Shown here: piece by piece, positions 1 to 9,563 of the stretch
Layout of the letters: each line of letters starts with the position of its first letter
How positions within the stretch are numbered: the stretch's first letter is position 1
NCBI GenBank assembly: GCA_031772625.1
Contig: CM062820.1
Coordinates: 316,604,783-316,668,782, forward strand
From: Pinus tabuliformis
Taxonomy: Eukaryota; Streptophyta; Pinopsida; Pinales; Pinaceae
Direction: 5' to 3'
DNA length: 64,000 bases
Notes under the pieces: generated by a model
The model's input: the letters and a program-made list of their open reading frames with translations, nothing else
What the model was told of the DNA's origin: nothing
The model's database searches: none
Made by a program: the position numbers and the translations under genes

Positions 1-82
1 AGAACTATCCTCTTAACTCCTTATTTCATTTTTTAACGAGGTTGACATGATATAAGAACTATCCTCATAACTTTTAGATCCA

Positions 83-1945
83 TTAAAAATAGAAGGTTTC
101 ATATTCCGTTGCACCCATCTCCGTAAGATTACTTGGTGGTGGTGGGGCAAAAGTGCCCATTGAAGAAGGGCCTTTTAGGAAAATTACTCCGATATATGGG
201 AGAGGATGATTGCCTCCATGGATTGTTGGAATGCTTCTTGTATTGGATGGCGGCACAACTTCTGTTGAAGTCGTGGTCGAACTGCCTGATCGACCTTTTC
301 TCTCGCCATTCAACAACTGTGAATTCCCATGACTTTTGTTTAATGTTGAAATTAAAGCATCATCTTGGCGCTCAAAACTTGACAACATCATGACTTGCGA
401 TGGGGAAGCATTTCCACTATCAACCAGATTCTGACTTGGATCGGGAAAAGGATCAGTCAACACAGCTGGAGTATGCGGATTCTTTACGAATCTTTTAAAC
501 TCAGCTTTGTACGGGCAATCTGTCGTCCAATGATCATCGTCACATATGTGACACCCCCCAGGTGGTTTCTCCTCTCTATGAGGAGTTTTTCGAGGAGATG
601 ACTTTCTTTGATCTTTCTTCCCTTTGTTTTGCTTCTTCTTGCTTCCTGGTTGATTGGTTTCTTTGCCCTTATCTGTCGATACGGCATTTACTTCCGAAGC
701 AAGAACTTCTTCATGTGCATTTTGATTCGAATCCTTACGGGCCTTCTTTTGATTGGTCCTTTTCGGATTTGTGTTTGCCGTGCCAATCACGCCATCGCCG
801 GCATGAGAGTCACTATTTGATTTAGGAGGAGGAGGGATTGAAAACTCTGGTCTAGGGGCGTCTGGTATTTTGTCATAGAGCGTGCCGGACTGAGTATATA
901 CTAAGTCCAAATATTGCGCACGAGCGATAACCTGCTCTTCTGTCACGACCCCCCCCTTTGCCACATCTTCCGTTATGGCCGGAAGTAACGACTTTATAAA
1001 CCACTCAGCTAAAAGCTGATCAGGAACGTATGTTTTAACCATTCTTCGTCGACGTCGCCACTCATGTATATGATCTGATATATGAGTTGCGGTTGTCTGT
1101 TTGAAGTTAGTCAATATTTCTGTTCCCGTTTCATACCTTATTGGTAATTGAAAGTGGGTTAAGAATGTCGTGGCGAGGGAGCTAAAATTGTCGAACGAAG
1201 CTCTTGGCAATTCTATATACCATTTTGCCGCTGGACCTGTCAATGTCCTCTGAAAGAGGCGAAGCCTTATCGAATCATCATTTAGAGTGTTCGACGAACA
1301 CCACAGATGAAATGTCATCACATGATTCGACGGGTCTTCACCTGGATTTCCATTGAATTTAGGAATGTCGGATGGAAGTTTGTGTGGGATCACTGGCCAC
1401 CATGGGGCGTAAGCAATTGGATCATTGGTTAACCGATGTAAATCAGGCAACTCTAAAGTCGCCACGAATGGTAACTGTTGATTCAAGTTAGGTGAAGCGT
1501 AACCAGGGTACGATGGAATCGCCTGAACAGTTGGTCTTTGCATACCAGCATAATGGAGTTGATGTTGGTATGACTGATACGGTTGATGGACTTGACCACT
1601 ATAAAGTGGTTGATTTTGACCATTTTGGATATATGGTTGTCCAGTATTCGCAAAGATTTGCTGTTCAGAACCTTGGTACACTTGCTGGAATTGTGGCTGT
1701 TGGTATTGCACTATCCACGGTTGCGATACCATGGGTTGTTGTGCTACACTAACCATTGGACCAAGATGTGGGGTACTTATACCCGATTGTACTTGTGTCG
1801 CCCCACCAGTAGGCGATTGTGGTTGGGTCGCAGGGTCAAGGGGCTGTTGCATGAGAACCTGAGAAATCTGAGGTTGACATACAACAGGCATCGTTTGAAC
1901 TTGCGACACGGTTACAATAGCCGGTGTAGTTGGGATGTTCGTCAT
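83..1945 (-). CDS. gag: Retrotransposon gag with zinc knuckle
   Basis: A 620-codon open frame. The N-terminal ~180 residues are rich in Gln, Pro and Tyr. Residues ~188-315 match the plant retrotransposon gag (capsid) pattern, with a DIPKFNGNPGEDP motif followed by a Trp-containing helix region (GPAAKWY). Residues ~370-450 are Lys/Ser-rich. A CX2CX4HX4C zinc knuckle (CHICDDDHWTTDC) lies at ~464-477. In this family Gag forms the particle and binds element RNA. The frame lies just downstream of the 1955-2947 frame on the same strand. Identification as gag is firm; the exact start is uncertain because an upstream frame of the same region precedes it. Confidence 0.85.
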   Translation of the reverse strand: MTNIPTTPAIVTVSQVQTMPVVCQPQISQVLMQQPLDPATQPQSPTGGATQVQSGISTPHLGPMVSVAQQPMVSQPWIVQYQQPQFQQVYQGSEQQIFANTGQPYIQNGQNQPLYSGQVHQPYQSYQHQLHYAGMQRPTVQAIPSYPGYASPNLNQQLPFVATLELPDLHRLTNDPIAYAPWWPVIPHKLPSDIPKFNGNPGEDPSNHVMTFHLWCSSNTLNDDSIRLRLFQRTLTGPAAKWYIELPRASFDNFSSLATTFLTHFQLPIRYETGTEILTNFKQTTATHISDHIHEWRRRRRMVKTYVPDQLLAEWFIKSLLPAITEDVAKGGVVTEEQVIARAQYLDLVYTQSGTLYDKIPDAPRPEFSIPPPPKSNSDSHAGDGVIGTANTNPKRTNQKKARKDSNQNAHEEVLASEVNAVSTDKGKETNQPGSKKKQNKGKKDQRKSSPRKTPHREEKPPGGCHICDDDHWTTDCPYKAEFKRFVKNPHTPAVLTDPFPDPSQNLVDSGNASPSQVMMLSSFERQDDALISTLNKSHGNSQLLNGERKGRSGSSTTTSTEVVPPSNTRSIPTIHGGNHPLPYIGVIFLKGPSSMGTFAPPPPSNLTEMGATEYETFYF

Positions 1946-1954
1946 AGGTACACA

Positions 1955-2947
1955 CTATTGCATAGAATATACAACTCTTGGTGGCTGGGACAGCATAGGT
2001 ACCCAACTACTCGTTGCAATTCCACCATAACTTGAATAAGGTTGAGAACTCCCGTATGGGTACCCTCCCGGAGGGGGTAATGAAAGGGCATACTGCCCCC
2101 CATACGGTGGTAATCCAGAACTCAAGGCAATTGATTGTCTTGGAGGACTGGATGGCCTAAAGTGATTCCCAAAAGGGTCAATTTGATGAGTTTCACCATA
2201 AGAGTTACCAGACATTACTCCGGAACAAACAGGAACAGACCATACTGCTGAGATAGTCCCTTGGTGGACTCCTTCTAGCGATTGAGAGCTAGTTGGGACA
2301 GATGGTATGCCGGCGAACATTGTTGGATTTGCGGCAGGTAATTCTGCCGTCGCCGTGTCATTTGACACAGTCCTAGATGTCGACGGTTGTTCAGACATTT
2401 TGAGTCTATCCAATTGATTGCCTAGTGATTCTACAGGAACTTCCACTGGTGATGGACAAACTTCTGTTGTAGCAGGAAATAGAGTGACCCCTACTCCAAA
2501 ATGAGTTGGAGTGGATACTTGCGGTTCCTCTATAATCTCCTCTATCGCAATCAGACCAGGTGGAAGAGGAAGACCGTCAGGTCCGTAAAAGATTTCCGGT
2601 GCCGAAGAAGGGGTTGTATCAACAGCGACAGATGTTTGAGGAACAAAACTCTCTGGACCAGTTACAGATGGAACTGGTTCAGTTATACAAGTATTTGCCC
2701 CCAGACTAGGATCAGTATTACTGTCCTTCTGTGGCGGTTGAACTTCTTCTATAGAGGCAGGGTTTCCGGAAATGTTTGGAGTAACCAGAATCTCAGATGT
2801 TGTCGGAACACTTGTTCTAACTTTTAAAGGAGATTTTGAACTGGTTCGACGAGCTCGCTTTGTCCGGATTGTTTTCGATTCCGGAGACAAAGATGGTTGA
2901 CTCGCAAGCCTCCGAGAACGACGGATATTCAATTGACTTTCTTCCAC
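1955..2947 (-). CDS. Gag-region N-terminal ORF
   Basis: A 330-codon open frame between the leader and the zinc-knuckle gag frame of element A. It begins with a basic stretch (IRRSRRLASQ, then TIRTKRARRTSSKS near residues 27-40) that could bind nucleic acid or act as a nuclear signal. The middle is acidic, Ser/Thr/Pro-rich and low complexity. The C-terminal third is rich in Gly, Tyr, Pro and Ser and runs in composition into the Gln/Tyr-rich start of the next frame. No catalytic motif is visible. I infer it is the N-terminal part of the element's gag or an accessory ORF1 of the kind Ogre-like elements carry upstream of gag. Confidence 0.6.
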   Translation of the reverse strand: MEESQLNIRRSRRLASQPSLSPESKTIRTKRARRTSSKSPLKVRTSVPTTSEILVTPNISGNPASIEEVQPPQKDSNTDPSLGANTCITEPVPSVTGPESFVPQTSVAVDTTPSSAPEIFYGPDGLPLPPGLIAIEEIIEEPQVSTPTHFGVGVTLFPATTEVCPSPVEVPVESLGNQLDRLKMSEQPSTSRTVSNDTATAELPAANPTMFAGIPSVPTSSQSLEGVHQGTISAVWSVPVCSGVMSGNSYGETHQIDPFGNHFRPSSPPRQSIALSSGLPPYGGQYALSLPPPGGYPYGSSQPYSSYGGIATSSWVPMLSQPPRVVYSMQ

Positions 2948-4640
2948 GATTGCGGATTACTCGATCAACTAAAATATAAAGGGGGAAATTTGTGTTTCCG
3001 ATTTGAATGAATTTTATTAGACGCTTTTAAACATAACTTTGCTTTTTCATGTTTTAAGAGTCGAGAAAAAGCTAAAGATGACTCTAGTCTCCTTCGATGT
3101 ATTAACGAGCCCGAAGTGACAAATGCTCGGTTGGACCTTTTCAGTTATAGAGTTTGAAAAGGGCCAAAAGAAACTGCTCTGGAGATCTAGGCAGAGGGTG
3201 TGCCAAACCTTTCGCAAAACCACAGAATACGTTTTACGGTACGGGTGGTCGATCTTCGTGAATGCTGTGTTCACTGCATCGCGATCAGTAGGGCGGCCGA
3301 CACGGCTTCCTAAGGATAAAGGATAAATGCCTATAGGGGTCTCCCAATATATACGCGACGGTACGTGGGAGCACAAGTCCGTATTAGTGCCACCGACTCT
3401 CAGGAGGAATCACCCACCTTCGTATAGATCGACAGTCACTATGTTTAACGACGCCGGAACACGTCTCTACCTAGACCTCTATGTGTTTGCGTTATGTTTC
3501 AAATGCGTTGTTAGGTTCATTCAGTATATTTTAAGTTGATCTTTTTAAAGTTTGCCTTTCAAGGTTCACCACGAGATGTATATGAACAATTCCTAAATGC
3601 AGCCTAAGATGAGAAGCAAGCTTTTTCAAATCTTTTTGACTGATGAAAATCTTAACTACTGAGGGAGAAGAGAGGCAAATCTTTTCACACAGTTTATACA
3701 GCACAAACTAATGCACTTTCTCCTAAATCATCATGCAAACTTTTTCAAATGCAAAATGCACAATGCATGTACTTTCTTTTCCCTTTCTTAATGTTGATGT
3801 ATTACAAAAAGAAAGTTGTTATATAACTTTGATTTCGATTTAAAGCGAAAACAAACAAGCTTGTCCAAAATCAAAAGACACCTTAAGATTTACTTGTTTA
3901 ATCACTGGAAATACATGAAATCAAACCATAATGACGAAAGTAAAAAGACTAATCAATTATGGACAGCAAACAAGCTAACTCTTTAGACCAGCAAAATGCC
4001 TAACACAGGTTCAGATCTAAGAGGCCAAAGCAAGACTAGTTCACTTTCGTTATGGGAAATTGTAAATGATGTAAGAAATACAAAAGAACAAGTACAATTT
4101 CGTTATATAACAGAGGCGGAATGATGGCAAGTAAGGTTGGTTTCAGAACAGGTACAAGACTGGTAACTGGCTGCCAAATCTATAGTGAAAACAGGTAAGA
4201 AAAAGGGAGGAAACCCCAACTGCCCTAGGAAAAATTGGGCCAACGCAGGTGCTGCACAGCCAGTCTGGCTCTCAGCGCAGGTAGCCCCTTCGGGACCTGC
4301 GTTGCAAAGCAGGTAGCCTGTGTACTACCTGCTTTGGAAAACGAAAGTTGCGTTTTCTCAGTTTCCGGGTCACAATTTTCTCAAAAATGCACAGTTTTTG
4401 CTCAAATCAGAAGCAATCAGTCAAGCACACACAAAGGGATGATTAGGAGGATGAAAAGCTATCACTAAGAGCTTACAAGGATCCTTGTAGATCAGCTCTT
4501 CAAATCATGAACATGCTCAGAAATGAGCCAGAGTAGCTGCCCTCTACTTCGCTTTTGATATAGTCAAAAGCTTTTCGATTTGGTACTCTTTTGTTCAGGA
4601 AATGAATAGCAAAATACTACAAACAATCAAACAGATACGC
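2948..4640 (-). other. Leader of element A
   Basis: About 1.7 kb between the primer-binding site and the first gag frame. A 109-codon open stretch on the same strand (3047-3376) has no recognisable domain. The part nearest the LTR (4238-4345) holds a cluster of GCAGGT/ACCTGC motifs that is partly repeated in the LTR (5448-5545). Long leaders are usual in Tat/Ogre-like elements. Confidence 0.5.
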
Positions 4641-4659
4641 TCCCCAGCGGAGTCGCCAG
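4641..4659 (-). promoter_or_regulatory. Primer-binding site of element A
   Basis: The minus strand reads CTGGCGACTCCGCTGGGGA two bases inside the LTR edge. GGCGACTCCRCTGGGG-type sites sit at this position in plant Tat/Ogre-like gypsy elements and prime minus-strand DNA synthesis from a tRNA, which I recall as tRNA-Arg. Position and wording agree well. Confidence 0.75.
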
Positions 4660-4661
4660 TT

Positions 4662-5636
4662 TGTTGTAGGGAAAAGTATCCGATTCGGATGACCCTATCC
4701 CACTCTAAGGGTGATAGTACCTCAGCAACAACTGTAAAGAAAACTACTTAAGGTTTACTTCTTTATGAAAGCAAGAGAGAATGAAGAAATGCACTAACCG
4801 TTGCCTTGCGCTTAATGTCGAATCCAAACTCTTCTCTTTGCTTGCTTGCTCCCAGCTCCTTGCTCTTTTACTGGCCCAGCTACAATGAGATCCTGTAAAA
4901 TAACAAAGAAGGAAACTACAAGAAGCATGCAATCATAACTGATTCAAGGATTAGCATAAATCAAATATACAATTATCACAACACATCATTGAAACAAATG
5001 TATATAGAAGAACCTCAATAGCTTTTATTAATAGAAGAAGTAAAGTTCTGAGAGTGTTACAACCATTGAAGGCCCCAATCCAGCAACACCTCCCAGCAGA
5101 AAGAATTTCTCCTCTTCACCTCCTTCAAGCAATCACCCAATAGTTCTATAGTGAAACCAACAGCATATCATTACTTTGCACAAAATTCCAGCCTCCTGAG
5201 CTCATAGGAGAGAGCTCAATATATAGATGAATTGAGAAAGGATGAGTCAGCTTGCAACTGATGTGTAGCTGCCTTGTGTCCTCTCTCTCTTCAGTTGATC
5301 TTCAGTTCTTGAGTCCACTTGGAGAACCTTGCTTCCACTTGGAGAAACAGAGCCTCTGACTCATCACAAGGCGAAATCCCTGATCCAAGGGTCATTTTTG
5401 GAAGATTCCAGAGCAATGACTCAGTGTGCCACTTGTCCCATCTCGCTCAGCGCAGGTGGCCTTTGTTCCACTTGCTTTGCAACGCAGGTACACCATGGAG
5501 GAGTTGAGTTTCAGCGCAGAAGCCTAGTGGAGCACCTGCTTTGATTTCAGGATTGCTTGTTTTTGAGTGTTTTCAGGTGGAGAACTGATTTGAGAGCTGT
5601 TGGTTTGCTGACCTTGTTCCTCTAGGGGTAGGAACA
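4662..5636 (-). repeat. 5' LTR of element A
   Basis: The plus strand starts TGTTGTAGGG at 4662 and ends TAGGAACA at 5636, giving TG...CA ends. A minus-strand TATA-like CTATATAT lies near 5219-5226. It resembles the solo LTR at 51962-53012 in layout: TGTT-TAGG-AAAA start, a shared ACTTTATTAATAGAAG-like block (about 5030 here), a TATA region, and a closing -AACA. The other LTR is off the left edge, so the ends rest on the primer site and on the related solo LTR. Confidence 0.7.
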
Positions 5637-5642
5637 TCATGT

Positions 5643-7228
5643 TTAGGGACTTTGGATCCCTTGGATTATTGACAATTCATGCCTGATGCTGCAAGGCACA
5701 AAATTGTCTATAACATCTACTTTGTTACCTTGACTCAAGCTTGCATAAACATCCTGAAAGTCATTGTCTAATGCATACTGCTCAATATAACTTTCATGCA
5801 AAACAAAATTATGCTTGAGCAAAGTAACTGCAGTAATAATAGGCCTAAAAATCATATCAACAACTTTATTGTAGATACCTTTCTTATACCTTATTACCAA
5901 GTTGAATTTTTAAAGAAAACCCATCCATTGGAAGTGCCTTGATTGCTGCAACTTAGATTGAGATTGTAAGTATTGCAATAGTTGACGATCAATGTGAACG
6001 ATTGTTTCCTTACCAACAAGTAGCGTTTCCACTCTTTCACACTTTGCACCAATGCATACAATTCCTTGTCATATGTAGGATAATTACTCATTGCACCATT
6101 GAAAGTTTCCAAATGTAAACATATAGGCTTACCATGTTGCATGAGGACTGCACCCATGGCGTAGTCACTAGCATCAATCTGGATCTCAAATGACTATCTC
6201 AAGTCTGGAAGTGCAAGTACTGGAGCTGAACTGATCTTTTCCTTCAATGCATCAAAGTCCATTTGTTGTTTTCCTCCCCAATAAAAAACCTTCTTCACAC
6301 TATTCAATGCATGCAAAGGAGCTGCTATAGAAGAAAAGTTAGCAATGAATTTCCTCCAATATTGGGTTGCTCCCAAAAAACTTCTTACCTCAGTAACTGT
6401 CTTGGGCCTTGGCCAATTCAAAATGACATAAACCTTGGAGGGATCTATTTTCAACTCACCTCCTACAACAATATGACCCAAGTAAACTAAAGAAGTTTTT
6501 CCAAACTCACACTTTGACATCTTTAAATACTATTGTTCTTTCTTTAAGATATCAAGTACTTTTCTCACATGCATGACATGTTCATCATGAGATTTACTGA
6601 AAATCAATATGTCATCTAAGTATACTATAACAAAATCATCAAGAAATGGACTCAACACATCATTCATCACACGCATGAAGGTAGAAGGTGCATTACATAA
6701 ACCAAAAGGCATAACTAGCCATTCAAACAAACCTTGTTTTGTCTTGAATGTTGTCTTCCAAATGTCTCCTTCAGCGATTCTAATTTGATGATAGCCACTC
6801 CTTAAGTCAAACTTAGTAAAATACTTTGCATGTTTCAATTGATCAAGTAAATCATCTATTCTAGGTAGTGGGTAACGATTCTTTACCATAATCTTGTTCA
6901 ATACATGGAAGTCCACACACATGCGCCATGTTCCATCCTTCTTTGGCACCAAAACAATAGGTGACCCACATTGCGAAGAACTTGGCCCAATAATCCATTT
7001 ATCCAGCAACTCTTGAATTTTTTTTCTAATTTCTACATTTTCCATCACTAACATCCTGTACATGCCAATGTTAGGAAGAGGACTATCTTGCTGCAACTGT
7101 ATCTCATGTTGGATTCCTCTCTTGGGAGGCAATCCTTTTGGTTCCTGAAACTTTCTAGTTACTTGCAATTGTGCATTGTCACACACCCATCCTAATGGAT
7201 ATGGTTTATGATGTGGAATGGTTTCCAA
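5643..7228 (-). pseudogene. Element B pol: RT, RNase H, linker
   Basis: Reverse transcriptase motifs run from the template-grip region (GSPIVLVPKKDGTWRMCVDF) through FDLRSGYHQIRIAEGD and MPFGLCNAPSTF to the active-site motif VYLDDILIF near 6605-6630. An RNase H region follows (about 5900-6500, MSKCEFG...YLGHIV, then YDKELYALV). After it comes a KKGIYNKVxDM linker typical of the RNase H-integrase junction in chromovirus pol. The YLDD core and this linker favour a chromovirus over the Tat or Athila branches. It is decayed and not a functional gene. Confidence 0.8.
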
Positions 7229-7398
7229 GTTTAAAATTTTGACAATGTTTTCAAAGATAAGATTGGCTTGAGAGGCACATCGAAAAGAGTATCAATTTTT
7301 CTATGTTTTGAGATTACCCTTATGTGAAAAAGTTATATCCTCTTCTTTTCATTTGGAGTTTAATTGTGTAAATTTGAAGTACTAGTGCTAGCAATGGA

Positions 7399-8589
7399 TT
7401 ATTTTCCTTTCACACCCATGGCTGTAATTTTAGTTTCATCGCCCGAACGAGATCCCAAATCCTGTTGAGTGGTTGCAGTTGTATTTTGTTTTCCCTTGTT
7501 GTTGAATTTCTTTGGTTTCATCTCAGGATGAAGCTTCCAACAATGAGATTCATTGTGACCCTCTTTGGAACAATGCTTGCATGTTAATTTCTCTCCTTCC
7601 TTATTAATGGATGCATTTTTCTTTCCTTTCCCTTTGAAACTCTTTTCTTTTCCTTTACCCTTAAATGGATTTTTACTACCCTCTTCCGGTGTATTTTTTC
7701 CTCTTGCCTCAAGATGAGTGACTTGCACACACACCTCATCTAGATTATTGGGATTAAACATAAGGATAGTATGCCTAAGGTAACTATTTAAACCCCCTAT
7801 ATACTTCAACAACATGTCTTGTGATTGCAAATCTACACCTAACATTAGAGACCTTCTTCTAAATTATTGGGTGTAATCTTGCAAATTTTGACCTTTAAGT
7901 TGTCTAAAGTTCTGCCAAATCATGATGGCTTTTTGCATATATGCTAGAGGGTAAAATTGTCTTTTAATTGTAGCAATGAAATCAGACGAAGAAATTGAGA
8001 TCTTACCATGTTTTTTTTATCTCTTCTTGTGTCCTGGATTCCCACCATACTAGTGTTGCACCCTCCATCCTCGAGGAATCTAGCCGAATCTTTATGTCAT
8101 CATATTTAAGGTTTTGAATTCTGAAATAGACCTCCAACTAACGAGCCCAATTGTCAAGCTTCTCTGCATTCACTTCACCATTATACATGGGCAGTTCAAA
8201 TTTAACATCAATTTCTAACAGGGGTGTTTTTCTAGTTCCTTTTGAGGTATGTTGATGAGTATGAGAAAGGGTTATATTAGTGGAAGAGGGTGAAGATGCC
8301 TATGAAGATGAATATGAATAAGATGGTGTATAGGGTGGAGGTTTACCTCCATTTCCATTACCTCCTCCTCCTCCTGAAGAATCTTCTCCTTTTGTAGGCT
8401 TGGAGCTTTCACCCTACTTTTGGTATTCCTCTCTTCATAGAGGACTTTCACCATCTTTTTCATGTCAAAGATAGTCTTCCTAAAGACCTTCTCATCCTTT
8501 GTCATATTTGTAGGCTCTCCTTTATGTGACATGTTCATTGAAGCCTCAACTGCAACTTGAGGAAGAAATGGTGGTGGAGATTGTGGCAA
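7399..8589 (-). pseudogene. Element B gag remnant
   Basis: The region upstream of pol encodes a Met/Lys-rich, partly coiled N-terminal stretch (about 8272-8589) and, near 7545-7590, a CX2CX4HX4C zinc knuckle (CKHCSKEGHNESHC) preceded by a Lys/Gly-rich tract. This is the usual gag to nucleocapsid order of plant gypsy elements. It is a fossil with several interruptions. Confidence 0.7.
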
Positions 8590-8723
8590 CCTTGCACTCC
8601 TTCTCCTTTACCCAACTTCAGGAATTTCAATCAACTTCCCTTCTCCTCTCTTGAGCTTCAACCTTGTAAGCATGACCTTCATTTGCAAACAGTTAAATAC
8701 TTCTTGAAAAAACAAAACTAAGA

Positions 8724-8735
8724 GCTCTGATACTA
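8724..8735 (-). promoter_or_regulatory. Primer-binding site of element B
   Basis: The minus strand reads TAGTATCAGAGC, one base from the TGGTATCAGAGC complement of plant initiator-Met tRNA. It lies a few bases inside a TG boundary at 8740 and upstream of gag. Confidence 0.65.
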
Positions 8736-8739
8736 AATT

Positions 8740-9019
8740 TGATCTAAATGGGATAATTAGTTTGTTGTACTAAATTCCTTTTTAGAATATGTTGAAAGTG
8801 CTTAAGGATTTATGAGGTTAATTGCAAGTTTAAACATGAGTTTTTGAGTGATTTTATGTAAATTTCATGTACAAATTAACATAAACAAATGACTGAACAA
8901 CAACATATAACAGACATGAACATCACCAAAACAGTATCACAAAAGCACGTGATGAAGGAGTTCACCCCGTCTGGGCTACATGTCCTTGGTCCAGCTTCTA
9001 ATGGCTTGGCCCTCTCTAT
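8740..9019 (-). repeat. Partial 5' LTR of element B
   Basis: AT-rich sequence starting TGATCTAAAT next to the primer site and running to the first copia LTR. Its outer end and partner LTR were not found, so the extent is a guess bounded by the copia insertion. Confidence 0.4.
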
Positions 9020-9563
9020 TGTTGGGTGTCTGTTATATTATTTCCATGACTAGCCCCAGTAGTTGAACTGGGGGGTTAGAGGGGGGGTGGAGCCCCCCAT
9101 TTGTTGTGCCAAGTGTAGCAGGGTAGAAGCCCTCCTTGTCGGGGGGTTTGAGGGGGGCGGTAGCCCCCCTCTATGGGATCCGGGGCAGTGCCCCATGGAA
9201 ATTGTTTTTTGGACCCTATATTAGGTGGGTGGACCTAACTATGGTTTTGTGCATGGATTTTTCACATGGTTTTGGGCACGATGGTTTTCGGTCCATCATA
9301 TTTTGTAGATCCGGTCAAGGGAACTACAATTATCTTCTAATCTAGGGTTAATGGATTGGGGTTTATGGATGTTGCGACATGTATATATATGTATTGTAAC
9401 ATTGAAACGAACATAATGAAAAATCAATCTAGTAGTCCCGGTTTTGGGATCCAGGGGAAAATCTCTATGTATATTTGTTTTATGTGTTATGCTCTTGCCA
9501 TTGTTTATTTTCTGTTTTTAGAATTCATAAGCGGGTAATTTCTGTAAGGGGTTAAAACCTACA
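9020..9563 (+). repeat. Copia LTR 1
   Basis: Runs from TGTTGGGTGTC to ...AACCTACA, about 544 bp. Its 5' third holds three GC-rich stem-loop sequences (9081-9098, 9152-9169, 9182-9194); the 3' half is AT-rich and contains ATTGTAACATTGAAA. A primer site follows two bases after the end. The five bases before it are TCTAT; no matching duplication could be found because the far end of the array is not preserved. Confidence 0.85.

Larger units (their letters stand above)
1..5636 (-). mobile_element. Ty3/gypsy element A, Tat/Ogre-like, 5' half
   Basis: Read on the minus strand this holds, in order, a 975-bp LTR (4662-5636), a GGCGAC-type primer-binding site, a long leader and a two-ORF gag region; pol would lie beyond the left edge. 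The long leader and the primer-site type resemble plant Tat/Ogre elements, but without pol the lineage is an inference. The gag frames are the longest open frames in the window, so this is probably the youngest element here. It abuts, in the same orientation, the decayed gypsy element B and appears inserted in B's pol region. The partner LTR and the left target duplication are outside the window. Confidence 0.75.
5637..9019 (-). mobile_element. Ty3/gypsy element B, chromovirus-like, decayed
   Basis: A minus-strand element with part of its 5' LTR (about 8740-9019), an initiator-Met-tRNA primer site (8724-8735), gag (about 7399-8589) and pol through RT, RNase H and the RNase H-integrase linker (about 5643-7228). 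Element A occupies the place where integrase should follow, and copia element 1 begins at 9020 on the other side. B is therefore the oldest layer in this corner. It is broken, with at least half a dozen interruptions by eye. Confidence 0.75.
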
